Shown: positions 34,789 to 44,843, counted from the first letter of the stretch. The stretch: DNA of 64,000 bases from Intestinimonas butyriciproducens (GCF_016901775.1 NZ_JACJKW010000014.1:1-64000); one strand, 5' to 3'. The notes: generated by a model from the sequence alone, not told the origin. Numbers and translations are program-made.

Positions 34789-34813
34789 ATAATCCGATGC
34801 CAGGGTGTATACT
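34785..34813 (+). promoter_or_regulatory. recA promoter
   Basis: TTGCAT (34785-34790), 17 bases, TATACT (34808-34813), 24 bases before the recA start. Confidence 0.82.
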
Positions 34814-34837
34814 GGTGTCACGATAGGGGGTTACGCT

Positions 34838-35959
34838 ATGGATAAGAAAAAAGCATTGGAAACAGCCCTGGCGCAGATCGAAAAGGCCTATGGCAAAGGC
34901 TCGGTGATGCGTCTGGGAGAAAATACAGCCATGAATGTGGAAGCCATCTCCACCGGTTCCATCGCTCTGGATCTGGCTTTGGGGATCGGCGGTGTGCCCA
35001 GAGGGCGTATTGTGGAGATCTATGGACCGGAATCTTCCGGTAAGACCACATTGGCCCTCCATGTGGCCGCAGCGGCTCAGAAAGAAGGGGGCGAAGCTGC
35101 CTTCATCGATGCGGAACACGCTTTGGACCCGGTGTATGCCAAAGCCCTGGGCGTGGATGTGGACCGGCTGCTGGTCTCTCAGCCTGACACCGGTGAGCAG
35201 GCGCTGGAGATCACCGAGGCCCTGGTGCGCAGCGGCGCAGTGGATGTAGTGGTGGTGGACTCGGTGGCCGCTCTGGTGCCCCGGGCCGAAATCGAAGGGG
35301 AGATGGGGGATTCCTTTGTGGGCCTTCATGCCCGCCTCATGTCCCAGGCTTTGCGGAAGCTGGCCGGCGCCATCTCCAAATCCAACTGCGTGGTCATTTT
35401 CATCAACCAGCTGCGCGAAAAGGTGGGCGTGGTCTACGGCAATCCGGAAGTGACCACTGGCGGCCGGGCGCTGAAATTCTATTCCAGCGTACGCATTGAG
35501 ATCCGCCGGGCCGAGCACATCAAAAATGGCAGCACCAACATCGGCAGCCGTACCAAGGCCAAAGTGGTGAAAAACAAAATGGCCCCTCCCTTCAAGGAGG
35601 CTCAGTTCGACATCATGTATGGCGAAGGCATTTCCAAGTTGGGCGAGATTCTTGATCTGGGCTGCGATCTGGGCGTGCTGCAAAAGAGCGGCGCCTGGTA
35701 TTACCGGGGCGAGACCCGTCTGGGCCAGGGCCGGGATGCGGCCAAACAGTATTTCCGGGACAATCCGGAAGAGGCTCAGCAGGTGGAAGAAGCCATCCGT
35801 CAGGCTCTGAAGGACAAACTGTCGGAAAACACCGCCCGGGGCGGAAAAGCGGCCGCCAAGGCTGCCACACCTCCGGCACCTCCGGCTCCCCGGACTCCGG
35901 CGGCTGCCAAGGGCGGAGTGGAAGTATTTGCCGATGATTTTGAGGATGACAAGGAATAA
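34838..35959 (+). CDS. recA: Recombinase RecA
   Basis: A 373-residue RecA that forms filaments on single-stranded DNA, drives strand exchange and triggers LexA self-cleavage. Walker [10 protein letters not shown] (near residue 66), the loop L2 region [18 protein letters not shown] and the NQLREKVG segment are intact. The C-terminal tail is rich in Ala, Pro and Lys and ends in the usual acidic [15 protein letters not shown] at 34838 has AGGGGG 7 bases upstream. The SOS box at its promoter indicates DNA-damage induction. recX follows after 21 bases. Confidence 0.97.
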   Translation: MDKKKALETALAQIEKAYGKGSVMRLGENTAMNVEAISTGSIALDLALGIGGVPRGRIVEIYGPESSGKTTLALHVAAAAQKEGGEAAFIDAEHALDPVYAKALGVDVDRLLVSQPDTGEQALEITEALVRSGAVDVVVVDSVAALVPRAEIEGEMGDSFVGLHARLMSQALRKLAGAISKSNCVVIFINQLREKVGVVYGNPEVTTGGRALKFYSSVRIEIRRAEHIKNGSTNIGSRTKAKVVKNKMAPPFKEAQFDIMYGEGISKLGEILDLGCDLGVLQKSGAWYYRGETRLGQGRDAAKQYFRDNPEEAQQVEEAIRQALKDKLSENTARGGKAAAKAATPPAPPAPRTPAAAKGGVEVFADDFEDDKE

Positions 35960-35980
35960 CAGACAAAGGACGGTAGGGGC

Positions 35981-36481
35981 ATGAACGAGCAGAACAAAGC
36001 GGTATTGGATTACGCCGCCCGGCTGCTGGCGCCTCGGGCCATGAGCGAAAAAATGCTGCGGGACAAACTGACGGCCAAAAATTTTCCCCAGGAGGGCATC
36101 GATTATGCCGTGGAACGGCTGACCGAGCTGGGTGCTCTCAACGATGGGGAATATGCCCGTATGGTGGCCCGGTATTATGTGGATCGGGGCTTTGGCCGGC
36201 AGAAGGTGGATCAGGAGCTGCGCCGCCGGGGCATCAGTCATGAGATCGCCCAGGAGATTTTGCCTGGTCTGGCCCCTTGCAGCCGTCAGGTGGTGGCTTA
36301 TCTGGAAAAAACCATCCGGGGCCACTACACCGACAAACGGCTTTTGCGTAAAGCCGCCGCCGGGCTTTACCGGCGAGGCTTTTCCTGGGAGCAGATCAAC
36401 ACCGCCATCGATGTGTACTGCGATCCCCAGCTGCGGGAAGAGCCGGGAGAGCAGGAAAATGTGGAGGATAGGGAGGAATAG
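35981..36481 (+). CDS. recX: RecA regulator RecX
   Basis: A 166-residue protein made of repeated three-helix units; landmarks are YAARLLAPRAMSEKMLRDKL, LNDGEYARMVARYYVDRG and the third repeat near residue 125 (KRLLRKAAAGLYRRGFSWEQI, split across two helices). RecX binds in the groove of RecA filaments and limits their extension. Its place directly after recA is classical. Confidence 0.92.
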   Translation: MNEQNKAVLDYAARLLAPRAMSEKMLRDKLTAKNFPQEGIDYAVERLTELGALNDGEYARMVARYYVDRGFGRQKVDQELRRRGISHEIAQEILPGLAPCSRQVVAYLEKTIRGHYTDKRLLRKAAAGLYRRGFSWEQINTAIDVYCDPQLREEPGEQENVEDREE

Positions 36482-36485
36482 ACTT

Positions 36486-37829
36486 TTGACCGTAAAGATC
36501 CATATGAATTCCCTGGGCTGTGCTAAGAATCTGGTCAATTCCGAGCAGATGCTGGCGCTTTTGCGCCGGGAGGGAATGGAGATCGTGGACGATCTCCACA
36601 AGGCCGATGTGGCCATTGTCAACACCTGTGGCTTTATCGATGAAGCCAAACAGGAGGCCATCAACACCATTTTGGAAGAGGCCCGGCTGAAGGAAGAAGG
36701 GCAGCTGAAAGCCCTCATCGCCACCGGCTGTCTGGTAGAGCGGTATAAAGAGGAGATCCTGAAGGAACTGCCCGAGGTGGACGCCATCTGCGGTACCGGC
36801 AGCTATACCGACATCGTTCTGGCGGTGAAGGGAGCTCTGGCCGGACGGCGTCAGGCCTATCTGGGTCAAAGCGCCCAGGCGGCTCTGGAAGGAGACCGCC
36901 AGCTTCTCACAAAGCCCTATTCTGCGTTCCTGCGCATTGCCGAAGGGTGCAACAACCATTGCAGCTATTGCATCATTCCTGCTTTGCGGGGGCCCTTCCG
37001 CAGCCGTCCCATGGAGAATATCCTGGAGGAGGCCCGGTCCCTGGCGGAAAAAGGAGCCAAAGAGCTGCTGGTCATCGCTCAGGACACTACCCGCTATGGC
37101 ACCGATCTCTATGGCAAGCGGATGCTGCCAGAGCTTCTGGAAGGACTTTGCCAGATCCCGGGGGTGGAATGGGTGCGTCTGCACTATCTCTATCCCGATG
37201 AGCTGGACGATGAACTGCTGGATGTAATGGAAAAGTACGAGAATGCCATCTCTTATTTCGATATCCCCATGCAGCACATCAGTGACCGGGTGCTTTCCGC
37301 CATGAACCGGCGGGGAGATGGGGCTCTGATTCGGGAACGGGTGGAAACCATCCGCCGCCGGTTCCCCAAGGCCGTCATCCGCACCTCCCTCATTGTGGGT
37401 TTCCCCGGAGAAACCGAAGAGGAGTTTGATGAACTGTACCGTTTCCTGGATGAGTACAAACTGGAGCGGGCCGGGGTCTTTGCCTATTCCCAGGAAGAAG
37501 GTACTGTGGCCGCCCAGATGGAAAACCAGATTCCCGAAGAGGAAAAGCGCCGCCGCCAGGAGATTCTGGTGGAGCTACAGGATGCGGTGATGGATCAGTT
37601 CTCCCAGACTCTGGTGGGAACACAGCAGAAGGTGCTTTGCTGCGGCTATGACCCGGAGCATGAGATGTACTTCGGCCGCACCTATATGGATTCCCCTGAT
37701 GTGGACGGCATCGTCTATTTCTATTCGGAAGAGCCGGTGGAAGAGGGGAGCTTTGTCACGGTGGAGATCGAAAACGGCGTCGGCGCCGAACTGTACGGCG
37801 AGATCGTCTGTGAAGGAGGAAATCTGTAA
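36486..37829 (+). CDS. rimO: Ribosomal protein uS12 methylthiotransferase
   Basis: A 447-residue radical SAM enzyme that adds a methylthio group to Asp of ribosomal protein uS12. From the TTG start at 36486 the protein begins MTVKIHMNSLGCAKNLVNSE, aligning end to end with RimO; GGGAGG lies 9 bases upstream, whereas the first ATG is at 36504. Cysteines in SLGCAKN, VNTCGF and ATGCLVE bind the auxiliary cluster; CNNHCSYCIIP binds the radical SAM cluster; a TRAM domain closes it. It is 4 bases after recX. Confidence 0.94.
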   Translation: MTVKIHMNSLGCAKNLVNSEQMLALLRREGMEIVDDLHKADVAIVNTCGFIDEAKQEAINTILEEARLKEEGQLKALIATGCLVERYKEEILKELPEVDAICGTGSYTDIVLAVKGALAGRRQAYLGQSAQAALEGDRQLLTKPYSAFLRIAEGCNNHCSYCIIPALRGPFRSRPMENILEEARSLAEKGAKELLVIAQDTTRYGTDLYGKRMLPELLEGLCQIPGVEWVRLHYLYPDELDDELLDVMEKYENAISYFDIPMQHISDRVLSAMNRRGDGALIRERVETIRRRFPKAVIRTSLIVGFPGETEEEFDELYRFLDEYKLERAGVFAYSQEEGTVAAQMENQIPEEEKRRRQEILVELQDAVMDQFSQTLVGTQQKVLCCGYDPEHEMYFGRTYMDSPDVDGIVYFYSEEPVEEGSFVTVEIENGVGAELYGEIVCEGGNL

Positions 37830-37831
37830 AA

Positions 37832-38380
37832 ATGACCACAGCCAACAAGATCACCCTGATCCGGGTGGGGATGATTCCCTTTTTCATCTATTTTGCCTAT
37901 CAGGGCACTCAAACCTGCGATATCATTGCTCTTTGCATCTTTTTGCTGGCCAGCATGACCGATGCGCTGGACGGCTATATCGCCCGGCATTACAATCAGA
38001 TCACCGATTTCGGCAAATTTGTCGACCCCCTGGCCGATAAACTGTTGGTGTGTGCCGCGCTGCTGCTCTTTATCCAGCGGGGCGAGATGAACAGCGTGAT
38101 GGTGTTTATCATCCTGGCCCGGGAATTTATCATCACTTCCCTGCGTATCGTGGCCATCGGCAAGGGACGGGTGCTGGCTGCTGCCTGGTCGGGCAAAGTG
38201 AAAACTACTTTGCAGATTGTGGGCACCGCTGCCATTTTCCTCACCGATATTCTGGGGTGGCCGGGCATGGTGCAGACGGTGAGCGGCTGGGCCATGACTC
38301 TCATCACCCTCTATTCCGGTTTCGACTATATGAAGCGCAACTGGGATATCGTGGCCGACGGCGCCACATCCAAAAAATAA
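37832..38380 (+). CDS. pgsA: CDP-diacylglycerol-glycerol-3-phosphate 3-phosphatidyltransferase
   Basis: A 182-residue membrane enzyme making phosphatidylglycerol phosphate. The CDP-alcohol phosphatidyltransferase motif DALDGYIAR...FGKFVDPLADK (the D-G-x2-A-R-x8-G-x3-D-x3-D pattern) is intact near residues 46-68. About four or five membrane helices. It starts 2 bases after rimO with GAAGGAGG before it. Confidence 0.93.
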   Translation: MTTANKITLIRVGMIPFFIYFAYQGTQTCDIIALCIFLLASMTDALDGYIARHYNQITDFGKFVDPLADKLLVCAALLLFIQRGEMNSVMVFIILAREFIITSLRIVAIGKGRVLAAAWSGKVKTTLQIVGTAAIFLTDILGWPGMVQTVSGWAMTLITLYSGFDYMKRNWDIVADGATSKK

Positions 38381-38395
38381 CAGGAGGACCCTGCT

Positions 38396-39808
38396 ATGGA
38401 ACTGTATAACAGCCTCACCCGGAAAAAGGAAGAATTTGTGTCTCTGGAGCCGGGGAAGGTAAAAATGTATACCTGCGGCCCCACGGTGTATCACTATGCC
38501 CACATCGGCAATCTGCGCAGCTATATCATGGAAGATGTGCTGGAAAAATACCTGCGGTATCTGGGCTATGATGTGAAGAGGGTGATGAACATCACCGATG
38601 TGGGGCATCTGTCCAGCGATGCCGATACCGGCGAGGACAAAATGCTCAAGGGCGCCAAGCGGGAACACAAAACCGTCATGGAGATCGCCCAATTCTATAC
38701 CGATGCCTTTTTTGAAGACTGCCGCAAACTGAATATCAAGCGGCCCGATGTGGTGGAGCCGGCCACCAACTGCATCCCGGATTTCATCGAGATGATTGAG
38801 GGGCTTCTGGAAAAGGGCTTTGCTTATGAGGCCGGCGGCAATGTGTATTTCGACACCTCCAAACTGAAGGAATACTATGTGTTCAACAAACAGGACCAGG
38901 AAGACCTGGCCGTGGGCGTGCGGGACGGCGTGGAGGAAGACACGAACAAGCGGAACAAAACCGATTTTGTGCTGTGGTTCACCAAGTCCAAGTTTGAGGA
39001 TCAGGAACTGAAGTGGGACAGCCCCTGGGGCGTGGGTTATCCCGGCTGGCACATTGAATGCTCCTGCATTAGCCGCCGGTATCTGGGAGAGACCCTGGAT
39101 ATCCATGCAGGCGGTATTGACAACGCCTTCCCCCATCACACCAATGAGATTGCCCAGAGCGAAGCCTATTTTGGCCATAAATGGTGCAACTACTGGTTCC
39201 ATGTCCATCATCTCAACACCACCAGCGGCAAGATGAGCAAGTCCAAAGGGGAGTTCCTCACCGTTTCCCTGCTGGAAAAGCAGGGGTATGATCCGCTGGT
39301 CTATCGCTTCTTCTGTCTCCAGTCCCATTACCGCAAGTCCCTGGTGTTTTCCGATGAGGGAATGCAGAATGCCGCTCTGGCCTACCAGAAGCTGCTGCAA
39401 AAAGTGGCGGACCTTTCTCCCAAGGAAGGGGAAAATTTGGACAAAGAAGGGGCCAAGGCGCTGCAGGAGAATTTCCGCCGGGGCCTGGACAACGACCTGA
39501 ACACCTCTTTGGCGGTCACTGCGGTGTACGATGTGCTGAAAGCACCGGTGAACGATAAAACCAAGCTGTGGCTTCTGGAAGATTTTGATCAGGTGCTTTC
39601 CCTGGATCTGGTGGAAAAGGCCCGTCAGCTTTCCCAGCCGGAGGAGAATGGTCTGGAAGAAGAGATCGAAAAACTGATCGCTCAGCGGCAGGAGGCCCGG
39701 AAAAACAAGGACTTTGCCACCGCCGACCGCATCCGGGATGAACTGAAGGCCCAGGGCATCTTGCTGGAGGATACCCCGCAAGGCGTTAAATGGAGCCGCC
39801 AGAAATGA
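38396..39808 (+). CDS. cysS: Cysteinyl-tRNA synthetase
   Basis: A 470-residue class I synthetase. The HIGN signature ([15 protein letters not shown]), the zinc ligands including HIECS near residue 221, and the KMSKSKG loop are intact, followed by a helical anticodon domain ([13 protein letters not shown]). It charges tRNA-Cys. CAGGAGG precedes the start, 15 bases after pgsA. Confidence 0.96.
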   Translation: MELYNSLTRKKEEFVSLEPGKVKMYTCGPTVYHYAHIGNLRSYIMEDVLEKYLRYLGYDVKRVMNITDVGHLSSDADTGEDKMLKGAKREHKTVMEIAQFYTDAFFEDCRKLNIKRPDVVEPATNCIPDFIEMIEGLLEKGFAYEAGGNVYFDTSKLKEYYVFNKQDQEDLAVGVRDGVEEDTNKRNKTDFVLWFTKSKFEDQELKWDSPWGVGYPGWHIECSCISRRYLGETLDIHAGGIDNAFPHHTNEIAQSEAYFGHKWCNYWFHVHHLNTTSGKMSKSKGEFLTVSLLEKQGYDPLVYRFFCLQSHYRKSLVFSDEGMQNAALAYQKLLQKVADLSPKEGENLDKEGAKALQENFRRGLDNDLNTSLAVTAVYDVLKAPVNDKTKLWLLEDFDQVLSLDLVEKARQLSQPEENGLEEEIEKLIAQRQEARKNKDFATADRIRDELKAQGILLEDTPQGVKWSRQK

Positions 39809-39843
39809 TTTTTTTCCGGTAAAAAGCCGGAAAGAATACACCA

Positions 39844-39901
39844 AAAAGCCGCAATGCGCATATCCTGCACCAAGGGGGGATGGATGTGGATTGCGGCTTT
39901 T
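39844..39901 (+). terminator. Hairpin after cysS that encloses the next ribosome site
   Basis: A 12-bp perfect stem (39844-39855 with 39890-39901) is extended by CATATCC / GGATGTG (39859-39865 with 39882-39888, one G-T pair). It ends in TTTTAT, a weak T-run. The ribosome site AAGGGGGG lies in the apical loop and the next gene's first codons lie in the 3' arm. Confidence 0.6.
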
Positions 39902-40161
39902 ATACCGTCAGCCTGCTTGTGGCGCTGGCCTGCATGGGCCTTGCGGCCTGGGTGCTGGAGTGGTACAGCTTTGTGCTGCTCCATCATCTGAGGGGGAGAC
40001 TACGGGTGGATATACATGTTTCCCTGGAAGGACTGACCCCCTGGGAGCAGAAACGGATGCTTCTGTGGGCCAAAAGGCTGTGTGCCCTGCGTTTTCCCGG
40101 GGCATGGAAGCAGGAAGAAGAAGGAGAGGAGGGAGTTTTCCCAGATGAAAGAGACAACTGA
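39880..40161 (+). CDS. Small membrane protein
   Basis: A 93-residue protein with one hydrophobic helix (about residues 8-36), a basic stretch (HHLRGRLRVD) and an acidic C-terminus (KQEEEGEEG). It overlaps the start of recD2 by 17 bases, which suggests translation coupling and a real gene. The start may be ATG at 39880, which abuts the GGGGGG run, or the in-frame GTG at 39886 with better spacing. No family recognised. Confidence 0.6.
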   Translation: MDVDCGFYTVSLLVALACMGLAAWVLEWYSFVLLHHLRGRLRVDIHVSLEGLTPWEQKRMLLWAKRLCALRFPGAWKQEEEGEEGVFPDERDN

Positions 40162-42382
40162 GCGGGAGCTGGAGAAGATCCAGGGTGTGGTGGATACCCT
40201 GATTTATAAGAATGACGACAGCGGCTGGGCGGTGGCCCGGGTGGATCTGGGCGTAGGGGAAGAGCTGGTGATTACCGGCGTCATGCCTTATCTGGGGGCA
40301 GGGGAGAGCATCGTCGCCTATGGCAACTATGTGACCCATCCGGAATACGGTCCTCAGTTTTCCGTTCTTTCCTATGAGCGGCTGCTGCCTTCCACTGCCC
40401 AGGGGATCTATGATTATCTGGCCTCCCGCACCGTCAAGGGCATCGGTCCCAAAACCGCCATGGCCATTGTGGAAAAATTCGGGGAGGACACCTTTGATGT
40501 GCTGGCCAGCCAGCCGGAGCTTCTGGAAACGGTGCGGGGCATCAGTCCCCGGAAGGCCCGGGAGATCCAACAGAATTTTCTTCAGCAAAACGCCATGCGG
40601 GCCCTTTTGCAGTTTTTCACCGAGAGCGGTCTGCCCATGTGGTGTGCCGCCGGGGTCTACAAGGTCTATGGGGCCTATGCAGAGCAGACTTTGCGGGAGG
40701 ACCCCTATCTTTTGTGCCAGGAGCGGTTTGGTCTGGATTTTGGCCAGGTGGACGAGGCCGCCCGGCACATGGGCATGGATCCTTTGAGCCCGGTGCGGCT
40801 GCGGGCCGCTGTGTTGTATGAACTCACCTTCAATCTGCAAAGCGGCCATTGCTTTATTCCTCGGAAAAAACTGCTGACGGCCACCGCATCCCTGTGCGGC
40901 GCAGGGGAAGAGGATGTGGAAGATCAGCTGGAGGAGCTGTTGCAGCGGCAGCAGGTGGTGGAAGAGGATATCCGGAGCCAGCCCATGGTCTATCTGGCCA
41001 CCCTGTTCCGCCAGGAGAACACCGTGGCCCGGGAGGTGGTGCGGCTGCTGAGCATGCACCTGGAAGCGCCGCGGAACCTGGAAAAGATGATCGCCCGCAC
41101 CGAGAAAGAACAGGGGATGACCTATGCGGAAAAGCAAAAGGAAGCCATGGGCCTGTGCTTCCACGGGGCCTTGTCCTTGATTACCGGCGGGCCGGGCACT
41201 GGTAAAACCACAGCGGTACAGGGGCTTTTGTCCCTGTTGGATCAGAACGGCCTGACGGTCTTTCTCTGTGCACCTACCGGCCGGGCGGCCAAAAAACTCA
41301 GCGAGGTCTGTCACCGGGAGGCCAAAACCCTGCACCGGATGCTGGAAGCGGCCTTTTCCCCGGAAGAAGGGGTTATGCGTTTCAAGCGGAACAAGGACAA
41401 CCCTCTGCCTGCTGATGTAATCGTGGTGGACGAGGCTTCTATGCTGGACATTTCCCTCACCGCCTCTTTGCTGGAGGCCATGAAACCCCATACCCGTCTG
41501 GTGCTCATCGGGGATGCCGATCAGCTGCCCCCGGTGTGGGCGGGCAGCGTCTTCTCCGATTTGCTGGCATGTGACTTTGTGCCCAAAGTCCACCTGACGG
41601 AGATTTTCCGCCAGGCTCAGAACAGCCAGATCGTCATGAACGCCCACCGGATCAACCGGGGGGAGATGCCGGAGCTCCGGCTTACCCAGGGGGATTTCTA
41701 TTTTTCCGCTGCCTCCACACCGGAACAGGCGGTGGAGACGGTGGCCAGCCTGGTTTCTTCCCGGATCCCCGGGCATTTTGGCATCGATCCGGAGAACATT
41801 CAGGTGGTCTGTCCCACCCGGCAGCAGATGTGCGGCACGGTCTCTCTCAACCGCATTCTGCAGCAGCGGCTCAATCCGCCGGGAGAGGGCAAGACAGAGG
41901 TGCGTCACGGCCCCTATGTGTTCCGTCTGGGGGATCGGGTGATGCAGGTGCGGAATAATTACGATATCCTGTGGCAGAGCGCCGCCACCGCCGAGGTAGG
42001 GGCCGGGGTGTTCAATGGAGATACCGGGATCATCACCTACATCGACCGTTCTGAGCGGGTGATGGTGGTGCGCTTTGATGATCGGGAAGCGGCCTATTCC
42101 TTTGATGATCTGTACCAGATGGAACCGGCCTATGCCATCACCGCCCACAAAGCCCAGGGCAGTGAATATGAGGCGGTGATCGTGCCGGTGTTCCAAGCTC
42201 CCGCCCGGCTGCTCAACCGCAGTATTCTTTATACCGCCGTCACCCGGGCCAAACGGCTGCTGGTGCTGGTGGGGCGGCAGAGTGTGGTGGAGCAGATGGT
42301 GGAGAGCAACCAGAAAAACCGCCGGTACAGCGCCCTCAAATACCGGCTGAGGAGCTATCATGAAGCCATGGGCCTTGTTTGA
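40145..42382 (+). CDS. recD2: RecD2-type SF1B DNA helicase
   Basis: A 745-residue 5'-3' helicase of the RecD2 (YrrC) group, which works without RecBC in Firmicutes. The N-terminal OB and helix-hairpin-helix regions (GIGPKTAMAIVEKFG near residue 100) precede the helicase core: Walker A GGPGTGKTT near residue 348, DEASMLD motif II, GDADQLPPV motif III, and C-terminal AITAHKAQGSEY and YTAVTRAK. It should act in replication fork or mismatch repair. Start at 40145 has GGAGGGAG upstream. Confidence 0.93.
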   Translation: MKETTERELEKIQGVVDTLIYKNDDSGWAVARVDLGVGEELVITGVMPYLGAGESIVAYGNYVTHPEYGPQFSVLSYERLLPSTAQGIYDYLASRTVKGIGPKTAMAIVEKFGEDTFDVLASQPELLETVRGISPRKAREIQQNFLQQNAMRALLQFFTESGLPMWCAAGVYKVYGAYAEQTLREDPYLLCQERFGLDFGQVDEAARHMGMDPLSPVRLRAAVLYELTFNLQSGHCFIPRKKLLTATASLCGAGEEDVEDQLEELLQRQQVVEEDIRSQPMVYLATLFRQENTVAREVVRLLSMHLEAPRNLEKMIARTEKEQGMTYAEKQKEAMGLCFHGALSLITGGPGTGKTTAVQGLLSLLDQNGLTVFLCAPTGRAAKKLSEVCHREAKTLHRMLEAAFSPEEGVMRFKRNKDNPLPADVIVVDEASMLDISLTASLLEAMKPHTRLVLIGDADQLPPVWAGSVFSDLLACDFVPKVHLTEIFRQAQNSQIVMNAHRINRGEMPELRLTQGDFYFSAASTPEQAVETVASLVSSRIPGHFGIDPENIQVVCPTRQQMCGTVSLNRILQQRLNPPGEGKTEVRHGPYVFRLGDRVMQVRNNYDILWQSAATAEVGAGVFNGDTGIITYIDRSERVMVVRFDDREAAYSFDDLYQMEPAYAITAHKAQGSEYEAVIVPVFQAPARLLNRSILYTAVTRAKRLLVLVGRQSVVEQMVESNQKNRRYSALKYRLRSYHEAMGLV

Positions 42383-43055
42383 TTGGCTGTTTCCGCCCCG
42401 GTGTGCTTTGTGCGGACGCTTTCTTTGGGGAAAAGAAAAGCAGGACCAGCTTTGTCCGGCTTGCAGCGGGCGGGAAAAGCTAAAAGAGAGCTGGAAAATG
42501 GGAAAGCTCCCTTTTGTGGCGGGATCGGTGTGCGTTTACCCTTATGAAGGGAGTGTGCGCTGGGGAGTGCACCGGTTCAAGTTCCGGGGCGCGGCCCGGA
42601 GCGGAGAAATATTTGGCGTCTTGCTGGCCCAGCGGGTACGGGAAACCGGCCTTTTGGAGCAGGTGGACCTGGTGTGCTATGTGCCCTGTCACAGGAAAAT
42701 CAAGCGGAAGCGGGGCTATGAGCAGGCCCAGAAAATTGCCAGGCCCCTGGCCGAAGAACTGGGACTTCCCCTGGAGGCTCTTCTGGAAAAGCGGCGGAAC
42801 ACAAGGCCCATGTACCGGCTGAAAGCGGCCCAGCGGCGGGCCAATGTGCTGGGGGCCTTTGCGGTGACGCCGGGGAAAGAGGCCCTTGTCCGCTCCCGGC
42901 GAGTGCTTGTGGTGGACGATGTGCTCACCACCGGCAGCACCTTGTCGGAATGCGCCCGGGTGCTGCGGGAGGCCGGGGCCCGGGAGGTATATGGGGCGGC
43001 GTTTGCCCGCACCTTTGCCAAAAGGCCGGGGGAGAAAACCGGGAAAGGGGTGTGA
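42360..43055 (+). CDS. comFC: ComF family phosphoribosyltransferase-like protein
   Basis: A 231-residue ComFC protein: an N-terminal zinc ribbon (CALCG and CPAC) and a C-terminal type I phosphoribosyltransferase fold with the PRPP loop VLVVDDVLTTGST. It takes part in DNA uptake during transformation in naturally competent bacteria, but is also widespread without known competence. It overlaps recD2 by 23 bases. Confidence 0.9.
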   Translation: MKPWALFDWLFPPRCALCGRFLWGKEKQDQLCPACSGREKLKESWKMGKLPFVAGSVCVYPYEGSVRWGVHRFKFRGAARSGEIFGVLLAQRVRETGLLEQVDLVCYVPCHRKIKRKRGYEQAQKIARPLAEELGLPLEALLEKRRNTRPMYRLKAAQRRANVLGAFAVTPGKEALVRSRRVLVVDDVLTTGSTLSECARVLREAGAREVYGAAFARTFAKRPGEKTGKGV

Positions 43056-43057
43056 AA

Positions 43058-43579
43058 ATGGAACTTTGTCTGGCTGGGATGGAAGATTTGGACCAAGTGG
43101 AGCGGATGTATCGGCGCATTGTGGCGGACATGGAGAAAAAGGGCCTTTTTATTTGGAACCAATATTATCCCGCAGAGGTGCTGGGGGAGGACATCGCTCA
43201 AAGGAGGCTTTATGTGTGCCGGGAGGGCGGGGCGATCTGGGGTGCCTTTGCCCTGACTGAGTGGGAGGAAGGGGAAGGGGACATCCGGTGGACGATCCCC
43301 GGGAAGGCTCTTTACCTGGACCGGCTGGGGGTGGAGCCCGCCCGGTCTGGAAAAGGAGTGGGAACCCAGGCGGTGCGGCAGGCCATGGCCCAAGCCGAAA
43401 AGCGGGGGGCGGAAGTTCTTCGGCTTTTCCTGGCGGAAGGCAACGAGCCGGCTTTCCGGCTGTATCAGAAACTGGGGTTTTGCCGGGCTTCGGGCATCTA
43501 TGAAGAGAAAATCGACCTTGGGCACACCCTTCGGCAATCCGGCTGGGAGATCCCATTGGCAGCCGGGATTCGGGAATAG
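43058..43579 (+). CDS. GNAT family N-acetyltransferase
   Basis: A 173-residue acetyltransferase with the acetyl-CoA loop region RSGKGVGTQAVRQAM and a C-terminal NEPAFRLYQKLGFCRAS helix typical of GNAT. Substrate unknown. ATG at 43058 lies 2 bases after the comFC stop; no strong ribosome site is visible, so translation is likely coupled. Confidence 0.85.
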   Translation: MELCLAGMEDLDQVERMYRRIVADMEKKGLFIWNQYYPAEVLGEDIAQRRLYVCREGGAIWGAFALTEWEEGEGDIRWTIPGKALYLDRLGVEPARSGKGVGTQAVRQAMAQAEKRGAEVLRLFLAEGNEPAFRLYQKLGFCRASGIYEEKIDLGHTLRQSGWEIPLAAGIRE

Positions 43580-43647
43580 CAAGAGGGACAGGCAATTTTC
43601 TCCCCTTCTTTTGGGCGTTTTTTCGACAGAGAAATCCAAACTATGTG

Positions 43648-43676
43648 TTGAAAACATGATTCCAGTTGGGTATAAT
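43648..43676 (+). promoter_or_regulatory. Promoter of mreB
   Basis: TTGAAA (43648-43653), 17 bases, perfect TATAAT (43671-43676). The leader of about 125 bases to 43808 holds no recognisable gene or riboswitch. Confidence 0.82.
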
Positions 43677-43808
43677 AAAAAGAGCTATGGAAAAAGAAAA
43701 CCAACCGTGGTTTTGTGTGAAGATTTGGAGAAATGGGCGCCCAGACCCCACCCGGCAGCGGGGACGGGCCCTGAAAGCAGGCAGCCGGAGAAATGGAGCG
43801 GGAAAGAT

Positions 43809-44831
43809 ATGTCAGCAGGCGATATCGGAATTGATCTGGGTACGGCTTCCGTACTGGTTTATGTAAAAGGCAAGGGCATTGTTTTGTGCGAGCCTTCTGT
43901 TGTGGCGGTGGACAAGTCCACCGGCAAGATTCTGGCCATCGGTGAGGATGCCCAGAAGATGCTGGGCCGTACCCCGGGCAACATCATCGCTGTGCGCCCT
44001 CTGCGGGACGGCGTCATCTCCGACTATGAAATGACGGAGAAAATGATCAAGGAGTTTATCCATAAGGTGCTGGGCTTCCGTCTGTTCAAGCCCAATGTGG
44101 TTATCTGTGTGCCTTCCATCATCACCGAAGTGGAAGAGCGTGCCGTCATCGATGCCGGCACCCAGGCCGGCGCCCGGAAGGTTTATCTCATCGAAGAGCC
44201 GGTGGCTGCTGCCATCGGCGCAGGGATCGAGATCTCCAAGCCCGACGGCAACATGATCGTTGATATCGGCGGCGGCACCACCGATGTGGCGGTCATTTCC
44301 CTGGGCGGTATTGTGGAAAGCACCTCCATCAAGGTGGCTGGCGATAAGTTTGACGATGCCATCGTCAAATATGTGCGCCGTAAACACAATGTGCTCATCG
44401 GCGAGCGTACGGCGGAAGAGCTGAAAATGACCATTGGCTGTGTCTATCCCCGGGAAGAGGAAGCAAGCATGGAGGTCAAGGGCCGCTGCCTGATGACCGG
44501 CCTGCCCCGGGTGTTTACCGTCACTTCCACCGAGCTGCTGGAGGCTTTTGAAGAGGTGTCCGCTAAGATCGTGGAAGCGGTACATTTTGTGCTGGAGCGC
44601 ACCGCTCCTGAGCTGGTGGGCGACATTGCCACAAACGGCATTGTCATGACCGGCGGCGGCAGCCTGATCTATGGTTTTGACAAGCTGATCGAGTCCAAGA
44701 CCGGTATTACCACACGGGTGGCCGACGATGCCATCTCCTGTGTGGCTCTGGGTACCGGCAAAACTCTGGATAATCTGTCGGTGATGCAGGACGGTACTAT
44801 GAACCTGTCCTGGCGGCGGCAGATGATGTAA
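43809..44831 (+). CDS. mreB: Actin-like cell-shape protein MreB/Mbl
   Basis: A 340-residue bacterial actin that guides lateral wall synthesis. Phosphate loops DIGIDLGTASVL and DIGGGTTDVAVI and the adenosine loop TGGGSLIYGFDKLI are intact. The beginning DIGIDLGTASVLVYVKGKGI resembles Bacillus Mbl more than MreB. No mreC or mreD follows, which also fits an Mbl-type copy. ATG at 43809 is preceded by GGAGCGGGAAAG. Confidence 0.93.
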   Translation: MSAGDIGIDLGTASVLVYVKGKGIVLCEPSVVAVDKSTGKILAIGEDAQKMLGRTPGNIIAVRPLRDGVISDYEMTEKMIKEFIHKVLGFRLFKPNVVICVPSIITEVEERAVIDAGTQAGARKVYLIEEPVAAAIGAGIEISKPDGNMIVDIGGGTTDVAVISLGGIVESTSIKVAGDKFDDAIVKYVRRKHNVLIGERTAEELKMTIGCVYPREEEASMEVKGRCLMTGLPRVFTVTSTELLEAFEEVSAKIVEAVHFVLERTAPELVGDIATNGIVMTGGGSLIYGFDKLIESKTGITTRVADDAISCVALGTGKTLDNLSVMQDGTMNLSWRRQMM

Positions 44832-44843
44832 GACAAAACGGCA

